From Paraburkholderia diazotrophica (GTDB lineage Bacteria; Pseudomonadota; Gammaproteobacteria; Burkholderiales; Burkholderiaceae): a stretch of DNA of 40,269 nucleotides. Numbering within the stretch: the stretch's first letter is position 1; each line of letters opens with the position of its first letter. The translations under genes were made by a program, and so were the position numbers. Positions 26,382 to 34,450 of this stretch are shown here, in pieces. The DNA lies in the NCBI RefSeq assembly GCF_900108945.1, contig NZ_FNYE01000055.1, positions 1 to 40,269 on the forward strand. The letters run 5' to 3'. The notes under the pieces are model-generated. The model saw only the letters and a list, made by a program, of their open reading frames with translations. It was not told where the DNA came from and made no database searches.

Positions 26382-26674
26382 GGTAACTACCTCCAATGGT
26401 TGTTTTGTCAGCCGCTTCACACACCATGTATGAAGCCAGTGAATCGAGTTTAACCATCGGCATACCGAGGGAAAACCCCTATATCAGAGATACATAATTG
26501 CGCTGAGTGCAAAAGTTCTGGAGTCGTACGAGCCGCTGTCGATTCAAGGGACGGAGCGCCGCAACAATGACGGGCCGCATCCGGACTTGCCCAGACATGT
26601 GGCAAGCGCGACGACTGCCGCATGTCACGGCGTGCGGAACATCGACGGGCGTTCTGGAAACGCGGCGCCGCGCG

Positions 26675-27292
26675 TCATCCCGCTGACAGCAGCTTGCGCG
26701 GCCCGCTGACGAACGGACTCCCCGGCTCGTAAAAACGCAACAGGCGATGCGTCTCGCGCGCAATGCCGATGCGCGTCGTCACGGCGAACGGCGTGGGCTT
26801 TGCGTCGATCGCGCCGAGCCACAAGCCGCGCCCTGTGCAGAGGTCCGCGCCGTCAAAGCCCAGATCGATGCCCAGCGCGAGCGCGAGCCGGCCGGGCCCG
26901 CGCGCGAGATCGCGCGGCTTCGTATCCGGCCGGCGCGCCTGCATCCATTCGATGCCTTCGGCGGGCTCCAGCGCGCGGATCAGCACGGCGGCCCCCGTCC
27001 CTTCGTGCTCGCTGACCACGTTGATCACGTTATAGATGCCGTAGGTGAGCCGCACATACGCGTGCCCGCGCTCGAGGAACATCGAGCCGTTGTACGCGCG
27101 CCGCCCCGGCCACGCGTGATTGGTCGAATCGCCGACGGGATACGCCTCCGTCTCGACGATGCGCCCTGCCACGCGCCCTTCGCGCAGATCCTGGACCAGG
27201 TATTTACCCAGCATGAAGCGCGCAAGGTCAACCGTATCGACGGGTAGATCGTTGCGACGAAGAGGAACGATAGGAAGCGTTGTCGTGACCAT
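26675..27292 (-). CDS. 3-methyladenine DNA glycosylase (AAG/MPG family)
   Basis: A 205-residue base-excision-repair enzyme that cleaves the N-glycosidic bond of alkylated or deaminated purines. Family motifs are DTVDLARFMLGKYLV, GRIVETEAYPVGDSTNHAWP with the catalytic Glu, YVRLTYGIYNVINVVSE with the intercalating Tyr, and AVLIRALEP. The closing motif is GIDLGFDGADLC. Length is within the bacterial range. The start at ATG 27292 gives a normal N-terminus, although its ribosome site is weak; the upstream frame is Arg/Pro-rich and unlikely. It stands alone and would work in the cytoplasm upstream of AP endonuclease. Confidence 0.93.
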   Translation of the reverse strand: MVTTTLPIVPLRRNDLPVDTVDLARFMLGKYLVQDLREGRVAGRIVETEAYPVGDSTNHAWPGRRAYNGSMFLERGHAYVRLTYGIYNVINVVSEHEGTGAAVLIRALEPAEGIEWMQARRPDTKPRDLARGPGRLALALGIDLGFDGADLCTGRGLWLGAIDAKPTPFAVTTRIGIARETHRLLRFYEPGSPFVSGPRKLLSAG

Positions 27293-27697
27293 GCGAGGAT
27301 TCGTCGGTGGCAAACGGGTCGGCCGGGTCGGTCGCCTGGACCACGCAGTTTGCAGCATGATGACGCGCCGCCCGTATCCATGCACGATGCACGCAATCCG
27401 GCACGAATGACGTCGATCCGGCGCTCATTCGTTGTACCGATGCCTCATCCTGATGACCCATGTCTTCACCATGGAACCAATTGAGGTATCGTTACTGTCC
27501 GGCCAGCCGCATCGGTGTTCCGGCCTGCCCTCCAGATCGGCAGGCCACCCGATGCCTATCCAACCAGCAGCATCTTTCCAGCCGTTTTCATCGCGAAGTA
27601 CCGAAGTGGTAGTGCAGTGGCATCACGTATGACGGCCCGTTTGTCGGGTGCGTTCATGCGTGACACCGTCGCAAATCATGACAACAGGAGAAAGTGT
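27293..27697. other. Intergenic region upstream of the BON gene
   Basis: About 400 bases between the divergent glycosylase and BON-domain genes. I see no further gene or clear operator here. Confidence 0.4.
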
Positions 27698-28054
27698 ATG
27701 AAGGCGATTCAGGCAATCAAGTTGGTAGGTGGCGCGCTCGTGGTTCTCGCATCGATCAATGCCTATGCTCAGGCAAGCGATGCCGACATGACCAACCAGC
27801 CCAGCGCAAAGCAGACCGCGAAGGCAGCGAAATCGGCTGACCGCGCGCTGGCGAAGAAGGTGCGCGCCGCGCTGTCGAAGAGCAAGGACATCAGTGTCTC
27901 GAACATCACAGTCCGCGCGAAGAGCGGTGCGGTGACGCTGCAGGGCTCGGTACCGGAGCAGCCGCAAGTCGACAAGGCCACGCAGGTCGCGGAAAACGTG
28001 GCAGGCGTGACATCGGTGAAGAACGCGCTGACGATCCGCCCCGTCGGGCAATAA
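27698..28054 (+). CDS. BON-domain periplasmic protein
   Basis: A 118-residue protein with a Sec signal peptide (MKAIQAIKLVGGALVVLASI, cleavage near AYA-QA). One BON domain covers about 50-115: LAKKVRAALSKSKDISVSNI, then GAVTLQGSVPEQPQVDKATQ and AENVAGVTSVKNALTI. BON domains (OsmY-type) bind lipid surfaces and protect the envelope under osmotic stress. This is a single-BON form, where OsmY has two. AGGAG at 27686-27690 sets the start, and a good terminator follows, so it is monocistronic. An envelope-stress role is inferred from the family. Confidence 0.9.
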   Translation: MKAIQAIKLVGGALVVLASINAYAQASDADMTNQPSAKQTAKAAKSADRALAKKVRAALSKSKDISVSNITVRAKSGAVTLQGSVPEQPQVDKATQVAENVAGVTSVKNALTIRPVGQ

Positions 28055-28110
28055 GTTCAACGCCAAAGCTCCCGGGGCTCGCGACGCGGGCGCCGGATCG
28101 TGCACGACAC

Positions 28111-28144
28111 ACACCGCTCTTCGCCGCGAGGAGCGGTGTTTTTC
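28111..28144 (+). terminator. Rho-independent terminator of the BON gene
   Basis: A 9-bp perfect stem ACACCGCTC / GAGCGGTGT with an 11-base loop is followed by TTTTT. It lies 57 bases after the BON stop. Confidence 0.85.
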
Positions 28145-28281
28145 TTTGCACAATGCGCATCGCGACCCGACCTGTCATACATACGGCGAGCCGAACTGCT
28201 TTAATTTCGTGTACTCACGGCTCGTGAGTCTGCGCGTCCGCGCCAGGTCTTCCGAACAACGATAAACGGACTGAAACGCAC

Positions 28282-29367
28282 ATGGCATCGACTTCGCCCG
28301 TACTGCCCCGCTGGACGATCGCAGCCCCTCTGCTCGCGTGGGTCGTGCTCGGCGGCGCCTATGCGCTGCCCGGCAACGGACTGCTGGTGGCGCTCGCTGC
28401 CATCGCGCTGGGGTGCTCGGTATTCGCGGGCGTGCATCATGCGGAAGTGGTTGCGCATCGCATCGGCGAGCCGTTCGGCACGCTCGTGCTCGCCGTCGCC
28501 GTGACGGTGATCGAGGTCGCGCTGATCGTATCGGTGATGCTGTCGGCCGGCCCGGAGAAAGCAGGACTCGCGCGCGATACCGTGTTCGCCGCCGTGATGC
28601 TCGTGTGCAACGGCATTGTCGGCGTGTGCCTGCTGTTCGGCGGATTGCGCCATCGCGAGCAGGGCTTCCAGATTCGCGGCGCGAGCGCGGCGCTGGCCGT
28701 GCTCGCGTCGCTGTCGGGGCTGTCGCTCGTGATGCCCAACTACATAAGCGTCACGCTCGGACCCGCGCTCACCGCCTCACAGCTTGCGTTTGCGGGCGTG
28801 TCCTCGCTGGTGCTGTACGGCGTATTCGTGTTCGTGCAGACGGTGCGCCACCGCGACTACTTTCTCGCCGACGATGCCGGCGACGAAAACGCGCACGCCG
28901 CACCGCCCAGCGCGCGCATTGCGCTGACGAGCAGCGTATTGCTGATGGTGTGTCTCGTCGCCGTCGTGCTGCTCGCCAAAGTGCTGTCGCCCGTCGTCGA
29001 GCGCGCGGTACTCGAAGCGGGCGCGCCCATCGCCGTGGTCGGCATCGTGATCGCGGCGCTCGTGCTGCTGCCTGAAGGGCTTGCCGCCGTGCGCGCGGCG
29101 CGGGCCAACCGTTTGCAGACGAGCCTGAATCTCGCGCTCGGCTCGGCGCTCGCGAGCATCGGGCTGACGATTCCGACCGTCGCGCTGGTGTTCATCTGGA
29201 TGAACCGTCCGCTCACGCTCGGCATCACGGGCAGGGACACCGTGCTGCTCGCGCTGACGCTTCTGATCAGCACGCTCACGCTCGGCACGGGCCGCACGAC
29301 GATCCTTCAGGGAGCCGTGCACCTGTCGCTGCTGGCCGCCTATCTGTTTCTGTCTTTCGTGCCCTGA
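28282..29367 (+). CDS. ChaA-like calcium/sodium:proton antiporter
   Basis: A 361-residue inner-membrane protein with about 11 helices, matching ChaA of E. coli (366). Both conserved acidic helices of the cation/Ca2+ exchanger superfamily are visible: VAVTVIEVALIVSVMLS in the first half, and VLLPEGLAAVRAARANRLQT followed by SLNLALGSALASIGLTIP in the second. A histidine/acid-rich cytoplasmic loop (HRDYFLADDAGDENAHA) joins the halves. ChaA exports Ca2+, Na+ or K+ in exchange for protons, mainly at alkaline pH. The ATG at 28282 directly precedes the first hydrophobic segment. Its stop codon lies inside an 18-bp palindrome. It is convergent with a LysR gene. Confidence 0.9.
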   Translation: MASTSPVLPRWTIAAPLLAWVVLGGAYALPGNGLLVALAAIALGCSVFAGVHHAEVVAHRIGEPFGTLVLAVAVTVIEVALIVSVMLSAGPEKAGLARDTVFAAVMLVCNGIVGVCLLFGGLRHREQGFQIRGASAALAVLASLSGLSLVMPNYISVTLGPALTASQLAFAGVSSLVLYGVFVFVQTVRHRDYFLADDAGDENAHAAPPSARIALTSSVLLMVCLVAVVLLAKVLSPVVERAVLEAGAPIAVVGIVIAALVLLPEGLAAVRAARANRLQTSLNLALGSALASIGLTIPTVALVFIWMNRPLTLGITGRDTVLLALTLLISTLTLGTGRTTILQGAVHLSLLAAYLFLSFVP

Positions 29368-29378
29368 TGCATCAGGGC
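29361..29378. terminator. 18-bp perfect palindrome over the antiporter stop codon
   Basis: GCCCTGATGCATCAGGGC includes the TGA stop of the ChaA-like gene. It lies between convergent genes and may act as a short bidirectional 3'-end structure. A loop-free palindrome makes a tight hairpin only with fewer pairs. Confidence 0.35.
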
Positions 29379-29430
29379 ATCGCGGAACCGGAATCTCGCG
29401 TTCGCGACGCTTAAGCACGCACGCCGCCGC

Positions 29431-30306
29431 TCAGCCCGCCCAGTGCCGGTCGATCCAGTCGCGAAACAGATTGACCTTCTGCTGATGCGCGACGCTGTCG
29501 GGATACACGAAGTAGTAGCGCGCGCCCGTCGTGAGCACGGCATCGAAGGGACGCACGAGACGCTGCGCGGCCACGTCTTCTTCGATCAGCGCGAGATCGC
29601 TGATCGCGACGCCGAAGCCTTGCAGCGCGGCGTTGGTCGCGAGATCGAGCGTATCGAAGCTCGGGCCATGATCCGCGTCGACATCGCGCGCGTCCACGTA
29701 GTCGAGCCACATCTTCCAGTCGCGATGATCGCGCGTCGGATGCAGCAGTGTGTGGCGCGTGAGGTCGGCGGCGCTCGCGAGCGGCTTGTCCTGCAATAGC
29801 TGCGGCGCGCACACGGGCGTCAGCCGCTCTTCGAAGAGCGGCACCGACTGCACCTCCGCGCCCGCCGACGTGCCATAGACGATCGCCGCATCGAACGGCT
29901 CGACCTGGAAATCGACATCGTGCTGCCACGTCGTCGTAATCTGCACGTGAAGATCGGGATACTCGGCCTGGAACAGCATGATCTTGGGCAGCATCCAGCG
30001 CATTACACAGGTCGGCACTTTCAGCGCGAGATCAGTACGCTGGCGCGTGAGCCGCAGCGATATTTCTTCGATCCGCGCAAAGCTCTCCTTGACGGCAGGC
30101 AGCAGCAATTCGCCTTCTGCCGTCAACGTCAGACCTTTCGCGTGACGCTTGAAAAGCGGGAACCGGTAATAGTCCTCGAGCGCGAGAATCTGGCGGCTCA
30201 CGGCGCCCTGCGTGAGACACAGATGCTCGGCCGCGCGCGTGAAGCTGCGATGGCGCGCCACTGTCTCGAAGATCTGCAAGGCGTTCAAGGGCGGAAGTCG
30301 TCGCAT
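29431..30306 (-). CDS. LysR-family regulator, GcvA-like
   Basis: A 291-residue regulator. MRRLPPLNALQIFETVARHR and SFTRAAEHLCLTQGAVSRQI form the HTH, with the RLPPLNAL start typical of GcvA/AmpR-like LysR proteins. The effector domain begins after about residue 90 (LKVPTCVMRWMLPKI). The start was set at ATG 30306; five codons upstream (ATG 30321) is possible. It is divergent from the amino-acid ABC binding protein, 274 bases apart, so it probably regulates that cassette and itself. A small inverted repeat CTTCG-ACA-CGAAG at 30346-30358 lies in front of it. The inducer is unknown, plausibly the transported amino acid. Confidence 0.9.
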   Translation of the reverse strand: MRRLPPLNALQIFETVARHRSFTRAAEHLCLTQGAVSRQILALEDYYRFPLFKRHAKGLTLTAEGELLLPAVKESFARIEEISLRLTRQRTDLALKVPTCVMRWMLPKIMLFQAEYPDLHVQITTTWQHDVDFQVEPFDAAIVYGTSAGAEVQSVPLFEERLTPVCAPQLLQDKPLASAADLTRHTLLHPTRDHRDWKMWLDYVDARDVDADHGPSFDTLDLATNAALQGFGVAISDLALIEEDVAAQRLVRPFDAVLTTGARYYFVYPDSVAHQQKVNLFRDWIDRHWAG

Positions 30307-30580
30307 GGGCGTGGATCGCATCAGTAAAAATCATCGGACGTGGCACTTCGACACGAAGCACGCGGCCGACCATTCCCAAGCATACGCGATCCAAAATTCT
30401 CCGGGCACCGTTCGTCATGCACGGCGCTCATGCGGCATCGGCTGCGGGACAACCCGTACGGCATGAGCGCACGTCATGGCGCCCATGCGCAGATTTCGAT
30501 TGTTCGCGGATTTTGGCAAACCTAGAGTGACCCTCACCCGCAGTCCCTGCAGCGCCAACCTTCAACGAAAGGATGCACCG

Positions 30581-31390
30581 ATGACCCTCGCCGCCCTCTC
30601 CCGCCGCCGCTTCTCCCACGCGTTCGCGGCCTTTGCCTTGACGGGCGCCGCGCTGTCCGCGTTCGCCCCGCTCGCGCATGCGGATGCGCTCGACACGATC
30701 ACGAAGGCGGGCGTCGTGCGCGTCGGCGTGTTCGAGGACTATCCGCCGTTCGGCTCGATCGGCCCCGACATGAAGCCGCAAGGCTATGACATCGACGTCG
30801 CGAACCTGCTCGGCAAGTCGCTCGGCGTGAAGGTGGAGCTGGTGCCCGTGACGGGCGACAACCGCATGGCCTATCTCGCCGACCACAAGGCGGACATGCT
30901 GCTGTCCGTCGGCCAGACGCCCGAGCGCGAGAAGGTGATCGACTTCTCGCAGCCCTACGCGCCCTACTACCTCGCCGTGTTCGGGCCGAAGTCGCTGAAG
31001 GTGAAGGACGCGAACGATCTCGCGGGCAAGAGCATTTCGGTTGCGCGCGGCACGCTGGAGGACCTGAGCGTGACGAAGATCGCGCCGCCGTCGGCGAACA
31101 TCAAGCGCTTCGACGATCCGAACGGCGCTATTTCTGCATTTCTTTCTGGTCAGGTACAGTTGATGGTCGTCGGCAACGATGTGGGCGCGACAATACTCGC
31201 GCGCCATCCCGCCAACGATCCGGAGCAGAAGTTCTCGCTGTTCAGTTCGCCCGATCACGTCGGCTTGAACAAGAACGAGCCGCGCCTGCTGAAAAAAGTC
31301 GACGAAACCATCGCGCGCGCCCGCAAGGACGGCACGATGAACGCGATCTCGCAGAAGTGGCTGCGCGCGCCGTTGCCGGAGAATCTCTGA
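30581..31390 (+). CDS. Amino-acid ABC transporter substrate-binding protein
   Basis: A 269-residue periplasmic binding protein of SBP family 3. The signal peptide carries SRRRF, close to a Tat motif, before the hydrophobic core and the AHA cleavage site. The mature part starts DALDTITKAGVVRVGVFEDY, then PPFGSIG and GYDIDVANLLGKSLGVKVEL. The hinge-region motif DMLLSVGQTPEREKVIDFSQ is typical of polar amino-acid binders. AAAGGA 8 bases upstream sets the start at 30581. Two permease genes follow (66 bases, then a 4-base overlap), forming one operon under the divergent LysR. The ligand cannot be read from sequence. Confidence 0.93.
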   Translation: MTLAALSRRRFSHAFAAFALTGAALSAFAPLAHADALDTITKAGVVRVGVFEDYPPFGSIGPDMKPQGYDIDVANLLGKSLGVKVELVPVTGDNRMAYLADHKADMLLSVGQTPEREKVIDFSQPYAPYYLAVFGPKSLKVKDANDLAGKSISVARGTLEDLSVTKIAPPSANIKRFDDPNGAISAFLSGQVQLMVVGNDVGATILARHPANDPEQKFSLFSSPDHVGLNKNEPRLLKKVDETIARARKDGTMNAISQKWLRAPLPENL

Positions 31391-31455
31391 CCCTTGCGTT
31401 GATGTTCTCGCGTTGAAGTTCCCTCGATAGCCGATGCCACGATGAGCCGCATACG

Positions 31456-32211
31456 ATGAGTTACACGTTCGATTTCAGCAGCTTCGACATGTATGCGGGC
31501 ATGCTCGCGCATGGCGTCGGCGTCACGCTCGGGCTCACGGCCGTCTCGACGGTGCTGGGCGGCGTCGTCGGCATTGCGGGGGCGGCGGCGGCCGCGTCCG
31601 GTCCAAAATGGGCGCGCGCGCTGATCGCAACATATGTCGAGTTGATCCGCAACACGCCGTTTCTCGTGCAGCTCTTCTTCGTGTTCTTCGGGCTGCCGAG
31701 CCTCGGCATTCACATCGACGAAATCGAGGCCGCGATACTCGCGATGACGGTCAATCTTGGTGCATACGCAATCGAAATCGTGCGCGCCGGCATCGAGTCG
31801 ATTCCGCACGGACAGGTTCAGGCCGCGCAGGCGCTCGGCCTCGAGAAGCGCCAAGTGTTTCGCCATGTCGTGCTGCCGCAGGCGGTCGCCAATGTGTTTC
31901 CCGCGTTGCTGAGCCAGGTGCTGATCGTGATGCTCGGCTCGGCTGTCGTGTCGCAAATCTCGGTGCCCGATCTGACCTACGCGGCGAACTATATCCAGTC
32001 GCGCAACTTCCGCTCGTTCGAAGCGTACGTGATCATCACCGCGACGTATCTGGTGCTGTCGATCGTCTTGCGTCAATTGCTGAACCGGTTCGGCAAAGGG
32101 CTTTTCGCGGGGCGCGCGGCCCGCTCAGCGAATACGCCGCGCGGCCTCTTTCGCCACCTTCTCGCATGGCGCGGCGCGCGCCCGGCGCCGTCGACGGAGC
32201 GCTCGTCATGA
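31456..32211 (+). CDS. Amino-acid ABC transporter permease 1 (HisM/GlnP type)
   Basis: A 251-residue inner-membrane permease with about 5 helices. It has the N-terminal permease signature LIRNTPFLVQLFFVFFGLPS and the ATPase-coupling EAA loop EIVRAGIESIPHGQVQAAQA followed by LGLEKRQVFRHVVLPQA. The 30-residue basic tail (GRAARSANTPRGLF...) is longer than usual. It overlaps the next gene by 4 bases (ATGA), implying translational coupling. It should form a heterodimer with permease 2, with the binding protein upstream. No ATPase gene is in this cassette. Confidence 0.92.
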   Translation: MSYTFDFSSFDMYAGMLAHGVGVTLGLTAVSTVLGGVVGIAGAAAAASGPKWARALIATYVELIRNTPFLVQLFFVFFGLPSLGIHIDEIEAAILAMTVNLGAYAIEIVRAGIESIPHGQVQAAQALGLEKRQVFRHVVLPQAVANVFPALLSQVLIVMLGSAVVSQISVPDLTYAANYIQSRNFRSFEAYVIITATYLVLSIVLRQLLNRFGKGLFAGRAARSANTPRGLFRHLLAWRGARPAPSTERSS

Positions 32212-32864
32212 TCGAATTCACGCTGTGGGACATCGCGCGCAATCTGTTGCTCGCCGCGCGCTGGACGGTGCTGCTGTCGCTGATCGCGTTCGTCGGCGGC
32301 GGCATCGTCGGGCTGTTGCTGCTTGCAATGCGCGTGTCGCCGTTGCCGTGGCTGAGGCGCATCGTCGTGCTGTATGTCGAGCTGTTCCAGGGCACGCCGT
32401 TGCTGATGCAGCTCTTTCTCGCGTTCTTCGGCCTGCCTTTGCTCGGCGTCGACGTGTCGCCGTGGGTCGCCGCGACCGTCACGCTGACGCTCTACACGAG
32501 CGCGTATCTCGCGGACATCTGGCGCGGCTGCGTCGAAGCGATACCGCGCGGACAATGGGCCGCGGGCGCAAGCCTCGGCATGACGTTCGGCCAGCAGTTG
32601 CGCTATATCGTGTGGCCGCAGGCGCTGAAGATCGCCGTCGCGCCGACGGTCGGCTTTCTCGTGCAAGTGGTCAAGAGCACGGCGCTCACGTCGATTATCG
32701 GCTTCATCGAACTCACGAAGACGGGCACGATGATCACCAACGCCGCGTTCCGTCCATTTCCGATCTACGGAATGGTGGCGCTGCTGTACTTCGCGATGTG
32801 CTTTCCGTTGACGTGGTATGCGCGCGTGCTGGAGCGCAAGCAGAAGGTCGGGCAGCATCGCTGA
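32208..32864 (+). CDS. Amino-acid ABC transporter permease 2 (HisQ/GlnP type)
   Basis: A 218-residue inner-membrane permease. Its signatures are YVELFQGTPLLMQLFLAFFG, the EAA loop DIWRGCVEAIPRGQWAAGAS followed by LGMTFGQQLRYIVWPQA, and KSTALTSIIGFIELTKTG. Size is typical of the family. It begins within the stop of permease 1. The operon ends here: 206 bases without an ATPase gene follow, so the nucleotide-binding subunit must be supplied from elsewhere. Confidence 0.92.
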   Translation: MIEFTLWDIARNLLLAARWTVLLSLIAFVGGGIVGLLLLAMRVSPLPWLRRIVVLYVELFQGTPLLMQLFLAFFGLPLLGVDVSPWVAATVTLTLYTSAYLADIWRGCVEAIPRGQWAAGASLGMTFGQQLRYIVWPQALKIAVAPTVGFLVQVVKSTALTSIIGFIELTKTGTMITNAAFRPFPIYGMVALLYFAMCFPLTWYARVLERKQKVGQHR

Positions 32865-33070
32865 TCTGCTGATCGTTAAGTACGTTCGCGTATGCACACA
32901 GCGTGCATCGACCCATTGGCATGCCATCAAAGACGAGGCCAACCGATTGTAGTGGCGCGTGAAGAAACGTGTGTGCGGACTGCCCGCCGAGGCGATCGCT
33001 CGATACCGATTGCACCCGTGTCCGATGTCGCGTGTAATAGCCGGGCAAACTTTCGCCCTGGAGTCGAACG

Positions 33071-33469
33071 ATGAACGACCAACGCGCCATTCAGTTTCTT
33101 GGGGACATTCGCAAGCCGCTGCTCGTGCTGCACAAAGCGATACTCGATCACGAGCGCGCGTCGTATGAAAAGGAGTTCGGGCCGGTCACGCCCGCAGCGT
33201 TCCTGCAGGTGTTGATCAACGGATCGGGCTTTCGCTGGCTGACGCCGCTATCGACGGTGATTGCCAATGTCGACGAGATTCTCGACAACGACGAAGCGAC
33301 TTCCGTTGAACGCATCGCGGCCGTCGAATCGACAGTGGGCCTTTTCTCCAACGACGTACCGGGCAATCTGTTTCTGCTGCGCTATCGGCAGATCTTGCAA
33401 AACAGCCCCGAAATACTTCATGCACATGGGCAGGTCGCGCCGATATTGAAATCGGTCGAAGGGGCGTGA
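33071..33469 (+). CDS. Conserved-looking protein of unknown function, 132 residues
   Basis: I do not recognise a family. The protein is mostly helical and amphipathic, with no signal peptide or membrane segment: RKPLLVLHKAILDHERASYE, FLQVLINGSGFRWLTPLSTV, then NVDEILDNDEATSVERIAAV and FLLRYRQILQNSPEI. Codon use and composition fit a real gene, and GGAG at 33060-33063 sets the start. It lies 206 bases after the ABC operon and 72 bases before an alpha/beta hydrolase, so it may be co-transcribed with the latter. Confidence 0.75.
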   Translation: MNDQRAIQFLGDIRKPLLVLHKAILDHERASYEKEFGPVTPAAFLQVLINGSGFRWLTPLSTVIANVDEILDNDEATSVERIAAVESTVGLFSNDVPGNLFLLRYRQILQNSPEILHAHGQVAPILKSVEGA

Positions 33470-33541
33470 CTCATCGTTATCCATCGTGATCCTTCGACAT
33501 GAATCGCGTACGCACGGTTCGCGAAATGGAGTTCAGCACCG

Positions 33542-34360
33542 ATGAAGCAATGGACGCTCGATCAAACGTTCACGTACCGGGATCAGGCCGTTCGCTATCG
33601 GACCTTCGGCGATGGTCCGCCCATCGTTCTGATTCACGGCACGCCGTTTTCGTCGTGGGTATGGCATCGGATCGCGCCGCATCTCGCGCATGAACGCAAG
33701 GTGTATGTCTACGATCTGCCGGGCTATGGACAGTCCGAAATGCGTGACGGCCAGGATGTGTCGCTCGGCGTACAGAATGGCGCGCTGGCCGCGCTGCTCG
33801 CGCATTGGAAGCTCGACGCGCCCGATGTCGTCGCGCACGATTTCGGCGGCGCGACGGCGCTGCGCGCGCATCTGATCGATGGCTGCGAATATCGAAGCCT
33901 GACGCTGATCGACCCGGTTGCCGTCGCGCCCTGGGGCTCGCCGTTCGTGAGGCACGTGCGCGAGCATGCGGCGGCGTTTGCTGGCCTGCCCGCGTATATC
34001 CATGCGGCAATCGTCGATGCGTATATTCGCGGCGCGGTCTCTCGAACGATTTCCGATGAAACACTCGCGCCCTATGTCGAGCCTTGGCTCGGCGATGTCG
34101 GGCAGCCGGCCTTTTATCGTCAGATCGCGCAGATGGATCAGCGCTATACGGATGAAGTCGAAGCGCGCTATCCGCAGATGCGCTGCCACACGCAGATTCT
34201 GTGGGGCGAAGATGACCAATGGATTCCCATCGAGCGCGGACGGCATCTCGCGAGTCTCGTGCCCGGCGCGCGTTTTCAGGCCGTGCCGAACGCCGGACAT
34301 CTGATGCAGGAAGACGCGCCCGAAGCGATCGTCGCCGCAGTCATGCGCTGGATCGGTTGA
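33542..34360 (+). CDS. Alpha/beta hydrolase with Asp nucleophile (epoxide hydrolase/dehalogenase-like)
   Basis: A 272-residue soluble enzyme. The oxyanion motif HGTP is at 32-35. The nucleophile elbow reads VVAHDFGGATAL, with Asp100 where esterases have Ser. Asp224 or Asp225 (WGEDDQW) and His253 (NAGHLMQED) complete the triad. A helical cap lies between about 130 and 210. Asp nucleophiles mark epoxide hydrolases, haloalkane dehalogenases and fluoroacetate dehalogenases, which pass through an alkyl-enzyme ester. HGTP with HDFGG fits the epoxide hydrolase-like branch best. Substrate not determinable. A strong hairpin follows 20 bases after the stop. Confidence 0.87.
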   Translation: MKQWTLDQTFTYRDQAVRYRTFGDGPPIVLIHGTPFSSWVWHRIAPHLAHERKVYVYDLPGYGQSEMRDGQDVSLGVQNGALAALLAHWKLDAPDVVAHDFGGATALRAHLIDGCEYRSLTLIDPVAVAPWGSPFVRHVREHAAAFAGLPAYIHAAIVDAYIRGAVSRTISDETLAPYVEPWLGDVGQPAFYRQIAQMDQRYTDEVEARYPQMRCHTQILWGEDDQWIPIERGRHLASLVPGARFQAVPNAGHLMQEDAPEAIVAAVMRWIG

Positions 34361-34380
34361 GCAACGGACGCAAACGCAGC

Positions 34381-34414
34381 AAGGCTCCGGCGAGCTTTCA
34401 TTCGCCGGAGCCTT
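34381..34414. terminator. Bidirectional hairpin between convergent genes
   Basis: A 13-bp perfect stem (AAGGCTCCGGCGA / TCGCCGGAGCCTT) with an 8-base loop lies between the hydrolase and the NlpD-like gene. No T-run on either side. Its position favours a shared 3'-end structure. Confidence 0.6.
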
Positions 34415-34450
34415 GGGACCCTACTCCTTGCGCGCGTTGAAGCGGCTCGA

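Noticed and set aside
30428..31258. 276-residue minus-strand ORF
   Set aside because: Antisense shadow of the ABC binding protein gene; His/Arg-rich with no motifs.
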